Assembly (NCBI RefSeq): GCF_016862115.1
Contig: NZ_BOMI01000175.1
Location: 1-64,000, forward strand
Source: Paractinoplanes deccanensis
GTDB lineage: Bacteria > Actinomycetota > Actinomycetes > Mycobacteriales > Micromonosporaceae
Reading direction: 5' to 3'
Length of the DNA: 64,000 nucleotides
Below, in pieces: positions 8,634 through 16,940 of this stretch (its first letter is position 1; each line of letters opens with the position of its first letter). The notes below the pieces were generated by a model. It saw only the letters and a list, made by a program, of their open reading frames with translations. It did not search any database and was not told the origin of the DNA. A program made the translations under genes and the position numbers.

Positions 8634-8642
8634 TGCGTCATC

Positions 8643-8841
8643 GTGCGTGCGCATCAGCTGCTCGGGACCAACCCGTCGACGTTGCGCAACGGGATCCGCC
8701 GGGAGTTCGGCGAGGGAGTCACCCTGGCGACGTGCTACGCCCACGCCGCCGCCGGGTTCGGCCCCACCGACGCCGAGGTTTGGCGAGCCGATGCGGCGAA
8801 TCGGCTGCACGATTTGTGGACGGCTGATGAGCGCCGCGCTC
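8643..8841 (+). pseudogene. Unrecognised coding fragment
   Basis: About 66 codons of plausible protein, beginning VRAHQLLGTNPSTLRNGI and ending near LHDLWTADERR, then losing protein-like character. I do not recognise the family. It abuts two transposase remnants and probably belongs to the same insertion scar, or is the remnant of a gene the insertions broke. Confidence 0.4.
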
Positions 8842-8877
8842 GACCGGGCGCTGTTCACTCGGCGCCGCAGCAGATCC

Positions 8878-9024
8878 AGGTGATTCACGTCCGCAAGATT
8901 GCCGCGGTGGTCTCTGAGCGCAGCGACCAGAAAGCCAACCGAGCCGACAAGAGAGCAGCCGACCTTCGACGCCGGCCGTTACCGCGACCGCAACAACGTC
9001 GAACGCGGCTTCAATCGGCGCAGC
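8878..9024 (+). pseudogene. IS5-family transposase remnant (C-terminal part)
   Basis: The fragment shows VSERSDQKANRADKRA in one frame and, after a frame change near 8960, FDAGRYRDRNNVERGFNR in another. This matches the end of IS5/IS427-type DDE transposases (ERADQxANR ... FDxxxYKxRNxVERCFNR), including the catalytic Glu in NVER. N-terminal and middle parts are absent, so it is not functional. Confidence 0.75.
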
Positions 9025-9084
9025 ATGGGCGACGCCGTTCAGTCAGGCCCGCCGGTCGATGTCCGGCCCGCGGGCTCGGCAGGT

Positions 9085-9564
9085 GGAGTCCGAGCGCTGG
9101 CAGCCGGGCAGCGGTTCGAGCCGCATCGGCCGGCTGCTGCAAACCCCGAAAGCCTGGACCACCGCCCGCCTCTGGCGGGCCCTCGGCCGCCCCAAGATCA
9201 GCCTCTCCACCCTGCGCCGGCGCATCCGCGAACACGCCCGCTGGTCCCGGCCCCGCCTGATCGCCAAAAGCGACCCCGACCACGACCAGATCTGCGCCGG
9301 CATCCGCGCCCAGCTCACCGCCCTACCAGCCGGATCAGTCGTGCTCGCCGAAGACGAAACCCACCTCGACCTACTCGCCCGGATCCGCTCCTGCTGGATG
9401 CCACACGGGATCCGCCACCGGATCATGACACCCGGCACAAACGTGCCGACCGGGTCCGGCAAACCCACACCTTCTTCCAAGACCGCACCAACACCCAAAA
9501 CCTCACCACCGCCGCGCCCTGGCTCCCACCCGGTTACAGACAAGACTTCTGGCCAGGCGCTTAG
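9085..9564 (+). pseudogene. IS630-family transposase remnant with internal deletion
   Basis: The first part reads ARLWRALGRPKISLSTLRRR, then ARWSRPRLIAKSDPDHDQ, then the first catalytic Asp region VVLAEDETHLDLL and GIRHRIMTPGTN, as in IS630 transposases. From about 9455 the reading shifts frame to a typical IS630 C terminus (RVRQTHTFFQDRTNTQNL ... APWLPPGYRQDFW, stop 9562-9564). The remaining DDE centre is missing. The stop abuts the 3' end of the minus-strand lipoprotein gene. Confidence 0.8.
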
Positions 9565-10421
9565 CGGTAGACGTAGTGGATTTTCAGCTTCTTGGTGCCG
9601 GCGTTGCGGTAGGTGCCGGTCATCGGCTCGCCGTTGAGCCACAGGAAGCAGCGCACGGCCCGGTCGCCGAGCCGCCACGAGTCCTTGTCGGGCGGGAAGC
9701 CGAGCCAGCCGACCCGGTTCTTGATCGTGCTGTCGTTCGGGATGCCGGCGAACTTCGCGATCGCGGCGTTGCAGCCCTTCTCCATCTCGGCGGCCGTGAT
9801 GGCCGACGAGGTGGCGCGCTTGCTGACGAACAGGCCGGCGAACTCCGACGTGTGCTTCTGGGCGCAGCTCATCGCGCGCAGGCCGGTCACCTGGTCGCCC
9901 GCGACGGTCGCGTTGGCGCAGGTCATCTTGAGCTTGCCGGCGCCCGCGAGGCCGCCGCGGACGCTGCCGGTGCGGCGCACCAGCGTGCCGTCGGAGGGTG
10001 CCGTCTCGGCCACGTCGCAGCGCACCCAGCGGGCGCCGCCCGCCCACGCCTTGTCGCTGGGCAGCACGGGCTGGAGGATCAGCCAGCCGGTGCGCCAGTC
10101 GCCGCCGACGAACGTGGTGGCCCGGGCCGAGCACTCCTGGAAGGCTCGGGCGGCCCGCGCGGCGGCCGTGACCTCGCCCAGGTCGGCCACCGCGAAGGTC
10201 TCGGCCAGGTGGGGCTCGGTGCAGGGGACGGCGTCGTCGTCCTCGATCGTCGCCGTCTCGACCAGGTCGGCGTGGCAGCCGGCGGTGGGGCGGAACTGGA
10301 GGGCGGCGGGCGGTGTGCGCCACCCGTCGGTCAGGTCGCCGTCCACACCCGCGGGCAGCTCGCTGCACCCGGCCACGGCGACCATCAGGGCGCCGGCCAC
10401 AGCGGCCGCCCACCTACGCAT
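9561..10421 (-). CDS. Septum-formation-family lipoprotein
   Basis: A predicted lipoprotein of 286 residues with signal MRRWAAAVAGALMVAVAGC; the lipobox Cys is residue 19. The mature part has several conserved Cys and two related halves: 'GCHADLVETATIEDDDAVPC' with 'HLAETFAVADL', and later a CAQKHTSEFAGLFV segment. This is the pattern of the actinobacterial septum-formation / DUF4190-associated extracellular domain. I start at ATG 10421, preceded by GGGGGAA, rather than at the longer frame from 10457. Its role is unknown. Its 3' end overlaps the IS630 remnant by 4 nt. Confidence 0.75.
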   Translation of the reverse strand: MRRWAAAVAGALMVAVAGCSELPAGVDGDLTDGWRTPPAALQFRPTAGCHADLVETATIEDDDAVPCTEPHLAETFAVADLGEVTAAARAARAFQECSARATTFVGGDWRTGWLILQPVLPSDKAWAGGARWVRCDVAETAPSDGTLVRRTGSVRGGLAGAGKLKMTCANATVAGDQVTGLRAMSCAQKHTSEFAGLFVSKRATSSAITAAEMEKGCNAAIAKFAGIPNDSTIKNRVGWLGFPPDKDSWRLGDRAVRCFLWLNGEPMTGTYRNAGTKKLKIHYVYR

Positions 10422-10502
10422 CGTCGTTCCCCCGATCGGCGAATCAAGAGGGGTCACTCTATCGGTTGTCCACAGGCCGTGAAGAGGGGCTGCCGAAGGC
10501 CC

Positions 10503-10508
10503 TACACT
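10503..10508 (+). promoter_or_regulatory. Leaderless-type -10 box for rpe
   Basis: TACACT, then a 6-nt gap, then the GTG start of rpe at 10515. No Shine-Dalgarno is present, so the transcript probably begins at or next to the start codon. Confidence 0.5.
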
Positions 10509-10514
10509 TCAGCC

Positions 10515-11183
10515 GTGACACCATCGCCGATCATCGCCCCGAGCATTCTGGCCGCCGACTTCGCCCATCTCGCCGACGAGGTGCGCGCGATCGAGGGTGC
10601 CGCCGACTGGGTGCACGTGGATGTCATGGACAACCACTTCGTGCCCAACCTGACGATCGGGCTCCCGGTGGTGCAGAGTCTGCGCAAGGCCACGTCCCTC
10701 CCGTTCGACGTGCACCTGATGATCACCGATCCCGAGCGCTGGGCGCCGGGCTACGCCGAGGCCGGTGCCTACAACGTCACGTTCCACGCCGAGGCCTGCG
10801 AGGACCCGGTGCACCTGGCCAAGACGCTGCGCGCGGCCGGCGCCAAGGCGGGGCTCGCGATCGACCGGGACACCCCCGTCGAGCCCTATCTCGAGCTGCT
10901 TCCCTACGTCGACACCGTGCTGATCATGACGATCAAGGCGGGCTTCGGCGGCCAGAGGTTCCTGCCCGAGATGCTCGACAAGGTGCGCGACGTGCGCCGC
11001 CGCATCACGGCGAAGGACCTTTCGGTGCGCCTCGAGGTCGACGGCGGCATCGCGGCCGACACGATCGCCCGGGCGGCCGAGGCGGGCGCCGACGCGTTCG
11101 TGGCCGGCACGGCGGTCTACGGCGCCGAGGACCCGGCCGAGGCGATCCGCAAGCTCCGCTCCCTCGCGGAAGGAGTCTCATGA
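10515..11183 (+). CDS. rpe: Ribulose-phosphate 3-epimerase
   Basis: Interconverts ribulose-5-phosphate and xylulose-5-phosphate in the pentose phosphate pathway. The 222-residue TIM barrel has APSILAADF, the metal-ligand segment VHVDVMDNHFVPNLTIG, FDVHLMI, IKAGFGGQ and the phosphate-binding LEVDGGI. The start is set by the TACACT box and the conserved N terminus; longer upstream frames are artefacts. It ends in an ATGA overlap with the response-regulator gene. Rpe also stands just upstream of the riboflavin genes, whose substrate is ribulose-5-phosphate. Confidence 0.95.
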   Translation: MTPSPIIAPSILAADFAHLADEVRAIEGAADWVHVDVMDNHFVPNLTIGLPVVQSLRKATSLPFDVHLMITDPERWAPGYAEAGAYNVTFHAEACEDPVHLAKTLRAAGAKAGLAIDRDTPVEPYLELLPYVDTVLIMTIKAGFGGQRFLPEMLDKVRDVRRRITAKDLSVRLEVDGGIAADTIARAAEAGADAFVAGTAVYGAEDPAEAIRKLRSLAEGVS

Positions 11184-12190
11184 GCACTGGGGTCATCCCC
11201 GACAAGCCCGACGAGCTCGGTCGTGAGCCCGATGACCGGCCCGACCTCATCCTGGTGGTCGACGACGACCAGGACATCGCCAGCTTCGTGGAGTTCAACC
11301 TCAAGGTCCACGGGTACGACGTGGTCCGCGCCCGCGACGGGCAGGACGCGCTCGAGGTGATGGAGACCAAGCGGCCCGACCTGGCCGTGGTCGACTGGAT
11401 GATGCCGCGCATGGACGGTGTCGAGCTGACCCGCCGGCTGCGCGCCGAGCCGCTCACCTCCGCCCTCCCGGTCATCATGCTGACCGCCAAGAGCATGACC
11501 GTCGACAAGGTGGTGGGCCTCACCGCCGGCGTCGACGACTACCTGGTCAAGCCGTTCGACACCGCCGAGCTGATCGCGCGCGTCTCCTCCACGCTGCGGC
11601 GCAACAAGGAGTTCCGTGAGGTCTCCCCGCTGACCGGCCTGCCCGGCAACGCCCGGGTCCGCCGCGAGATCGCCGACCGGATGAAGGCCGGCGGCGAGTA
11701 CTCGGTCGGCTACATCGACATCGACCGCTTCAAGAGCGTCAACGACGTGTACGGCTTCGACCGCGGCGACGAGTTCATCACCGAGCTGGCCCGCAGCCTG
11801 CACCGCGCCGTGATCGCCGTCGGCCCGCCCTCGATCTTCCTGGGCCACATCGGCGGCGACGACTTCGTCTTCATCTGCACGCCCGACCAGGTGCTGCCGC
11901 TCACCAAGCGCACGGTCACCGACTTCGAGCAGTCCGCCGACCAGCTCTACGATCCGGGCGACGCCCAGCGCGGCTACATCGAGGTCCCCGACCGCCGGGG
12001 CAACAAGAACCGCGCCGCCCTGGTGACGCTCTCGATCGGGGTGGCGCAGGCGACCGTCGACGGCCGCCGGTTCACCGATCCCCGGGTGGTGATCGCGGTG
12101 GCGTCCGAGATGAAAAAGGTGGCGAAGTCCCAGCCCGGGTCCTACGTGGCGATCGACCGGCGCCGCGCGGAGGGCGCCGACGAGGTGTAA
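11180..12190 (+). CDS. Response regulator with GGDEF-like output domain
   Basis: A 336-residue two-domain protein. The receiver domain (about 23-140) has the acidic patch DDD (28-30), phospho-acceptor Asp72 in VVDWMMP, Thr102 and Lys124 (VKPF). The C-terminal domain is GGDEF-type: DIDRFKSVND at 180-189 binds metal and GTP, and the active-site loop is GGDDF (225-229), an acidic variant of GGDEF. It could therefore make cyclic di-GMP in response to phosphorylation. The final part (REVSP...GYIEVPDRRGNKNRAA) has an insertion relative to standard GGDEF domains. No histidine kinase is nearby. It is translationally coupled to rpe through ATGA, an odd partnership. Confidence 0.9.
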   Translation: MSTGVIPDKPDELGREPDDRPDLILVVDDDQDIASFVEFNLKVHGYDVVRARDGQDALEVMETKRPDLAVVDWMMPRMDGVELTRRLRAEPLTSALPVIMLTAKSMTVDKVVGLTAGVDDYLVKPFDTAELIARVSSTLRRNKEFREVSPLTGLPGNARVRREIADRMKAGGEYSVGYIDIDRFKSVNDVYGFDRGDEFITELARSLHRAVIAVGPPSIFLGHIGGDDFVFICTPDQVLPLTKRTVTDFEQSADQLYDPGDAQRGYIEVPDRRGNKNRAALVTLSIGVAQATVDGRRFTDPRVVIAVASEMKKVAKSQPGSYVAIDRRRAEGADEV

Positions 12191-12305
12191 GGGGCGGCCG
12201 TCATAGGTTCGCAACATCTTCGTCAAGCTGAGGTCATGTGAGATGTCTCGCGCGGGGATGGCAAAAACGATCGCGCGTGCAAAACTCGGGAGTGACCCAC
12301 CACGC

Positions 12306-12475
12306 GCTGGCGGGACTCGGTGAAATTCCGAACCGGCGGTGATCCGGCCTTTGGCCGGTAAGCCCGCGACCCGGACGTCGACACGACGGACGGTGGACCT
12401 GGTGAAAATCCGGGGCCGACGGTTGATCAGGCAGGCCTGGTCAGACAGTCCGGATGGGAGACAGCGCGCGGGATC
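12306..12475 (+). promoter_or_regulatory. FMN riboswitch (RFN element)
   Basis: The conserved RFN blocks appear in order: GGTGAAATTCCGAACCGGCGG, then AAGCCCGCGACCC, then the GACCTGGTGAAAATCCGG block, GGCCGACGGT, and AGTCCGGATGGGAGA. It lies about 125 nt before ribD and should shut off the riboflavin operon when FMN is bound. The 115 nt between the response-regulator stop and the riboswitch presumably carry the promoter, but I could not assign its boxes with confidence. Confidence 0.95.
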
Positions 12476-12598
12476 GGACCCTGGGCTTCTTCGGGCGCCC
12501 ACGGCCGGGGTGCGCGAAGCGTACCCTCGTGTCCGATTCTCGGCGTTTTCTCCCTCTTCTTCCAGCGCTGGTCCGTAGCGCGCGAGAGGGAGACGCGG

Positions 12599-13693
12599 AT
12601 GGTGACCGAGGACGAGGCGATGCGCCGCGCGATCGCGCTGGCCGCCCGGGGCCTCGGGACGACCAGTCCCAATCCGGTGGTCGGCTGCGTCCTGCTCGAC
12701 GCCGACGGCGAGATCGTCGGCGAGGGCTTCCACGCGTACGCCGGCGGGCCGCACGCCGAGATCGTGGCGCTCGCCCAGGCCGGCGAGCGCGCCAAGGGCG
12801 GCACGGCGGTCGTCACTCTGGAACCCTGCAATCACACCGGGCGCACCGGGCCGTGCAGCCAGGCGCTGATCGGCGCCGGCGTGCGCCGGGTGGTCATCGC
12901 CGTCGACGATCCCACGCCGGTCGCGGCCGGCGGCGCGGTCACGCTGCGCGCCGCGGGCCTGCACGTCGAGACGGGGGTGCGCCGGCAGGAGGCCACCCAG
13001 GGCAACATCGCCTGGCTGACCGCGGTGCGGCGCGGCCGGCCGTACGTGACCTGGAAGTTCGCCGCCACCCTCGACGGGCGCTCGGCGGCCGAGGACGGCA
13101 CCAGCCAGTGGATCACCTCGCAGCCGGCCCGCACCGATGTGCACGCGCTGCGCGCCACCGTCGACGCGATCGTCGCCGGGGTGGGCACGGTCCTCGCCGA
13201 CGACCCGCAGCTCACCGTGCGCGACCTGCGCGACGGCACCCTCGCGATCAAGCAGCCGCTGCGGGTGATCGTCGACTCGCACGGGCGTACCCCCGAGACG
13301 GCGCGGGTCAACGACGCTGCCGCGCCCACCTGGATCGTCACGAGCCGCGAGGTCGGCGCCGGCCCGGACGGCCGCGTCGACCTCAGCGCCCTGCTCGCCG
13401 CGCTCTTCGGCCGGGGCGTCCGGTCGGTGCTGCTGGAGGGCGGGCCGACGCTGGCCGGCGCGTTCCTCGCCGCCGGGCTGGTCGACCAGGTGGTCGGCTA
13501 CGTCGCGCCCAAGCTGCTCGGCGCGGGCAAGGCGGCGCTGGTCGGCGCGGGCGTCGCCACCATCGGCGACGCGATCGAGCTGGACCTCACCGACATCGCG
13601 CAGATCGGCCCCGACCTGCGCTTCACGGCATCGCTGAAGCAGAAGCCATCCGATGAGAGCCCCTCCGGCCACCCCACCAACCACCCTTATTGA
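12599..13693 (+). CDS. ribD: Bifunctional riboflavin deaminase/reductase
   Basis: Second and third steps of riboflavin synthesis. The N-terminal deaminase has the zinc motif HAE (52-54) and C77/C86 in PCNHTGRTGPC. The C-terminal reductase begins near residue 140 (RPYVTWKFAATLDGRSA) and has the NADPH site around LLEGGPTLAGAF. It is 364 residues long. SD GAGAGGGAG precedes ATG. The last roughly 15 residues (SDESPSGHPTNHPY) extend beyond the family core and are encoded by the dispersed repeat at 13646-13703. Confidence 0.95.
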   Translation: MVTEDEAMRRAIALAARGLGTTSPNPVVGCVLLDADGEIVGEGFHAYAGGPHAEIVALAQAGERAKGGTAVVTLEPCNHTGRTGPCSQALIGAGVRRVVIAVDDPTPVAAGGAVTLRAAGLHVETGVRRQEATQGNIAWLTAVRRGRPYVTWKFAATLDGRSAAEDGTSQWITSQPARTDVHALRATVDAIVAGVGTVLADDPQLTVRDLRDGTLAIKQPLRVIVDSHGRTPETARVNDAAAPTWIVTSREVGAGPDGRVDLSALLAALFGRGVRSVLLEGGPTLAGAFLAAGLVDQVVGYVAPKLLGAGKAALVGAGVATIGDAIELDLTDIAQIGPDLRFTASLKQKPSDESPSGHPTNHPY

Positions 13694-13703
13694 GACTGAA
13701 GGC
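13646..13703 (+). repeat. Dispersed junction repeat, copy 1 (ribD/ribE)
   Basis: It starts CCATCCGA, contains CCCCACCAACCACCCTTA and ends GACTGAAGGC. Copies are at 36963-37004 and 53588-53629; this one is longer, with an internal extra segment (GAGAGCCCCTCCGG). It encodes the ribD tail and stop codon and reaches to 10 nt before the ribE ATG. Confidence 0.65.
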
Positions 13704-13713
13704 GGTACTGCTC

Positions 13714-14313
13714 ATGTTCACCGGCATCGTCGAGGAATTGGGTGAGGTCGTCGGCCTCACGGAGACCGGCGGCGACTCGGCAGTGCTCGCCGTGCGCGGG
13801 CCGCTGGTCACGTCGGACGCGCGGCACGGCGACTCGATCTCGGTCAACGGGGTCTGCCTGACCGTCATCGACAACGTCGACGGCGTCTTCACCGCCGACG
13901 TGATGGGCGAGACGCTGCGCCGCTCGTCGCTGGGCGCGCTCGAGGAGGGCAGCCCGGTCAACCTGGAGCGGGCCGCCGCGCTCGGCAGCCGCCTCGGCGG
14001 CCACCTGGTGCAGGGCCACGTCGACGGGGTCGCGCGGATCATCGCGCGGGAGCCGGCCGCCGACTGGGAGGTGGTGCGCTTCTCGCTCCCCGCCGACCTG
14101 GCGAGGTACGTGGTGGAGAAGGGCTCGATCACCGTCGACGGCGTCTCGCTGACCGTCATGGCAGTGGACGGCGAGACGTTCAGCGTCGGGCTGATCCCGA
14201 CCACCTCGAAGCTGACCGTGCTGGGCACCAAGGACGCCGGCGACCCGGTCAACCTCGAGGTCGACGTGATCGCGAAGTACGTGGAGAAGATGATCGGGAG
14301 CCGCAATGTTTGA
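13714..14313 (+). CDS. ribE: Riboflavin synthase alpha chain
   Basis: Dismutates two 6,7-dimethyl-8-ribityllumazines into riboflavin. The 199-residue protein has two lumazine-binding barrels: MFTGIVEELGEV ... SISVNGVCLTV in the first and SITVDGVSLTV in the second, with GGHLVQGHVDGV between. The start at ATG 13714 fits the invariant MFTGIVEE N terminus. It overlaps ribBA by 8 nt. Confidence 0.96.
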   Translation: MFTGIVEELGEVVGLTETGGDSAVLAVRGPLVTSDARHGDSISVNGVCLTVIDNVDGVFTADVMGETLRRSSLGALEEGSPVNLERAAALGSRLGGHLVQGHVDGVARIIAREPAADWEVVRFSLPADLARYVVEKGSITVDGVSLTVMAVDGETFSVGLIPTTSKLTVLGTKDAGDPVNLEVDVIAKYVEKMIGSRNV

Positions 14314-15511
14314 GAGCATCGAGCGCGCGATCAAGGACATCGCCGCCGGCAAGGCCGTCATCGTGGTCGACGACGAGGACCGCGAGAACGAGGGCGATCT
14401 GATCTTCGCGGCCGAGAAGGCCACCCCCGAGCTGGTCGCCTTCATGGTGCGCTACACCTCGGGCTACATCTGCGTGCCGATCCCCGAGGACGAGGCCGAC
14501 CGGCTCGACCTGCCGCCCATGTTCCACACCAACCAGGACGCGCGCGGCACGGCGTACGCGGTCACGGTCGACGCCCGCGAGGGCGTCTCCACCGGCATCT
14601 CGGCCGCCGACCGGGCACACACGATCCGGCTGCTCGCCTCGGCCGAGACCCAGCCCTCCGACCTGTCCCGCCCCGGGCACGTGGTGCCGCTGCGCGCCCG
14701 CAAGGGTGGCGTGCTGCGCCGGCCCGGGCACACCGAGGCGTCGATCGACCTGGCCGAGATGGCCGGGCTGCGGCCCGCCGGCGTGCTCTGCGAGATGGTA
14801 AACGACGACGGCACGATGCAGCGCCGCCCCGACCTGGAGCGCTTCGCCGAGGAGCACGACCTCGCGCTGATCACGATCGCCGACCTGGTGGCGTACCGGC
14901 GGCACCGCGAGACCCAGGTGGAGCGGGTCGTCGAGACCCGGCTGCCGACCGAGCACGGCGACTTCACCGCTGTCGGCTACCGCGCGGGGGTGGACGGTGG
15001 CGAGCACGTGGCCCTCGTCTACGGCGAGATCGGCGACGGCGAGGACGTGCTGGTGCGGGTGCACAGCGAGTGCCTGACCGGCGACGTCTTCGGCTCGAAG
15101 CGCTGCGACTGCGGCCCACAGCTCGACGCGGCCCTCGCGCGGGTGGCCGAGGCGGGGCGCGGGGTCGTGCTCTACATGCGCGGCCACGAGGGCCGCGGGA
15201 TCGGGCTGTTGCACAAGCTTCAGGCGTACCAGCTGCAGGATCGTGGCCTGGACACCGTGGACGCCAACCTCGAGCTGGGGCTGCCCGCCGACGCCCGCGA
15301 CTACGGCACCGGGGCGCAGATCCTGTACGACCTGGGCGTGCGCTCGATGCGGCTGCTCACCAACAACCCGGCCAAGCGGGCCGGGCTCGAGGGGTACGGC
15401 CTGACGATCACTGGGCGCGAGGCGCTGCCCGTGCGGCTGCACCCGGAGAACGTGCACTACCTGCGCACGAAGCGGGACCGCATGGGGCACCTGTTCGAGG
15501 CGTTGGGCTGA
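14306..15511 (+). CDS. ribBA: Bifunctional DHBP synthase / GTP cyclohydrolase II
   Basis: Supplies both riboflavin precursors. The N-terminal half (1-200) is 3,4-dihydroxy-2-butanone-4-phosphate synthase with the acidic loop DDEDRENEGDLIFAA (22-36). The C-terminal half is GTP cyclohydrolase II, with zinc Cys in VHSECLTGDVFGSKRCDC and the GTP-binding GHEGRGIGL loop. It is 401 residues, the usual length of the fused enzyme, overlapping ribE by 8 nt and followed 46 nt later by ribH. Confidence 0.96.
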   Translation: MFESIERAIKDIAAGKAVIVVDDEDRENEGDLIFAAEKATPELVAFMVRYTSGYICVPIPEDEADRLDLPPMFHTNQDARGTAYAVTVDAREGVSTGISAADRAHTIRLLASAETQPSDLSRPGHVVPLRARKGGVLRRPGHTEASIDLAEMAGLRPAGVLCEMVNDDGTMQRRPDLERFAEEHDLALITIADLVAYRRHRETQVERVVETRLPTEHGDFTAVGYRAGVDGGEHVALVYGEIGDGEDVLVRVHSECLTGDVFGSKRCDCGPQLDAALARVAEAGRGVVLYMRGHEGRGIGLLHKLQAYQLQDRGLDTVDANLELGLPADARDYGTGAQILYDLGVRSMRLLTNNPAKRAGLEGYGLTITGREALPVRLHPENVHYLRTKRDRMGHLFEALG

Positions 15512-15557
15512 CTGCTCTCTGTTTCGGCGCGATACTTCTAGACAAAGGGGGACTTAC

Positions 15558-16034
15558 ATGGCCGGCTTCGGTGATCCGCATCTGCAGACCGTCGACGCGA
15601 AGGGGCTGCGCCTCGGCATCGTCGGCTCCCGCTGGCACGCCGACCTGATCGATCACATGATCGAGCGGGCCAAGGCGGCCGCGGAGGCGTGCGGCGTCGA
15701 CGAGGTGGCCGTGCACCGCGTGGCGGGCGCGGTCGAGCTGCCGATCGTCGCCCAGGCGATGGCGCGCAAGTACGACGCGGTGGTGGCGCTCGGCGTCGTC
15801 ATCAAGGGCGAGACCGACCACTTCAAGTACGTCAACGACTCGGTGACCGCCGGCCTCACCCGCGTGGCACTCGACGAGGGCGTCCCGGTGGGCCACGGCG
15901 TCCTCACCGTCCAGAGCCTCGGGCAGGCCCGCGACCGGGCCGGCCTCGAGGACTCGGTGGAGGACAAGGGCTGGGCCACCGCCGTGGCGGTGCTCGACGC
16001 CGCGCTGGTGGTGCGCGAGCTCTCGAAGCCCTAG
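15558..16034 (+). CDS. ribH: 6,7-dimethyl-8-ribityllumazine synthase
   Basis: Condenses the RibA-derived pyrimidine with DHBP. The 158-residue lumazine synthase has RLGIVGSRWHADLI near the N terminus, GAVELP (substrate loop), ALGVVIKGETDHF and LDEGVPVGHGVLT with the catalytic His. ATG is preceded by AAAGGGGGA. It is the last gene of the riboflavin operon and overlaps the convergent gene at 16031 by 4 nt. Confidence 0.96.
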   Translation: MAGFGDPHLQTVDAKGLRLGIVGSRWHADLIDHMIERAKAAAEACGVDEVAVHRVAGAVELPIVAQAMARKYDAVVALGVVIKGETDHFKYVNDSVTAGLTRVALDEGVPVGHGVLTVQSLGQARDRAGLEDSVEDKGWATAVAVLDAALVVRELSKP

Positions 16035-16417
16035 GGCAGCTTGGTGATGCGGGTGGTCCCGTTGAGCGGGGTGCTGAAGCATTCCGTCTCATCGCAGGCG
16101 ACCACCTGCATCGCCAGGGTCGCCTTGCCGCGTTCGAAGGGTGCGCCGGTGACGGTCGCCGTGACCCGCTGGGTGTAGAGCAGGGCGCTCCCCACACAGG
16201 CCAGGTCGGTGACGGCGGTGCCGTGGGCCTGGAGGCCGTCGTCGCGGGCCTGGGCGACGCTGACGGTGACCGTGCCGGTGAAGCCGGCCGGGCACGAGAC
16301 GCCGAAGGCCACGTCGACGGCGGCGCCGCGCGCGGCGATGGTGGTCCACAGGACGTCGATCGTGGCCGTGGGCGGAGCCAAGAGCAGAGCGGCTGTGGCG
16401 AGCGCGGCGCCGATCAT
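16031..16417 (-). CDS. Small secreted/membrane-anchored protein, paralogue B
   Basis: A 128-residue protein of unknown family. It has a short hydrophobic N terminus (MIGAALATAALLLAP), a beta-rich middle with an SCPAGFTGTVTVSVAQA segment, and a CVGSALLYTQRVTATVTG region. Cys pairs (FGVSCPAG, DLACVG, ACDETECF) probably form disulfides. It is homologous to the protein encoded just upstream (16414-16814), which starts it by an ATGA overlap. The pair is therefore a tandem duplication translated together. Its function is not recognised; the pattern suggests an extracellular Ig-like fold. Confidence 0.7.
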   Translation of the reverse strand: MIGAALATAALLLAPPTATIDVLWTTIAARGAAVDVAFGVSCPAGFTGTVTVSVAQARDDGLQAHGTAVTDLACVGSALLYTQRVTATVTGAPFERGKATLAMQVVACDETECFSTPLNGTTRITKLP

Positions 16418-16814
16418 CGGGTGATCCTGATGGTCTCGTCGAACGGGACGACCTCGCAGCCCGCGGCCTCGCAGACGGTGCGGACCGTGCGGGCGGTGGC
16501 CGGTCCGCGGGCGAAGAGCGCGCCCGCCGGGTCGCGGTCACGCGCAGGACCATCTCCTGCACGCTGCCGGTGCAATCGGCCGTCCCGCGGCGGGTGCCCT
16601 CGGCGACGGCGGTGCCGTTGACCGCGGTGACGGTGACCCGGACCTGGATGGTGGCTCCGGCCGGGCAGGTCGCGGCGAGGGTGACCCGCACGCGTTCCCC
16701 GTCGAGCCGCAGCTCGGCGGCGACGACGCGGGTGCTGGACGCGGCGTGGGCCGCCGCCGGCGTGACCAGCAGGGCCGCGATCAGGGCGGCGGCGAACAGG
16801 GCGAAACGGCGCAT
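16414..16814 (-). pseudogene. Small secreted protein, paralogue A, frameshifted
   Basis: The frame starts at ATG 16814 with SD GGAAGGA and a clear signal peptide (MRRFALFAAALIAALLVTPA). Homology to paralogue B continues through CPAGATIQVRVTVTAVNG and CTGSVQEMVLRVTA. Near 16533-16536 one base is missing, and the homologous sequence continues in the other frame as DPAGALFARGPATARTVRTV to FDETIRITR, ending at TGA 16414. The matching ends to paralogue B (VVACDETECF...TTRITKLP) make the frameshift clear. It is either a recent pseudogene or a sequence error. Confidence 0.75.
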
Positions 16815-16940
16815 CGGCGGTCCTTCCCCTGGGCAGGGGGCCGCCGTCCCCGTCGCGGCGGTTCACCCCCGTGCCCGCTGTTGCACCCTGTCACCTCGTA
16901 ACTACTTAAAGCGAACGCCGGGTCGGCATTCCGACATGGC

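Noticed and set aside
9059..9637. Intact IS630 transposase
   Set aside because: Only part of the DDE core is present and the C terminus is in another frame; it is a remnant.
10421..10457. Longer start of the lipoprotein at 10457
   Set aside because: The lipoprotein signal begins at ATG 10421, with a good ribosome binding site just upstream.
11117..13684. 855-codon minus-strand frame opposite the GGDEF regulator and ribD
   Set aside because: It runs through the FMN riboswitch and reads as Arg/His/Val/Gly-rich noise, typical of antisense frames in GC-rich DNA.
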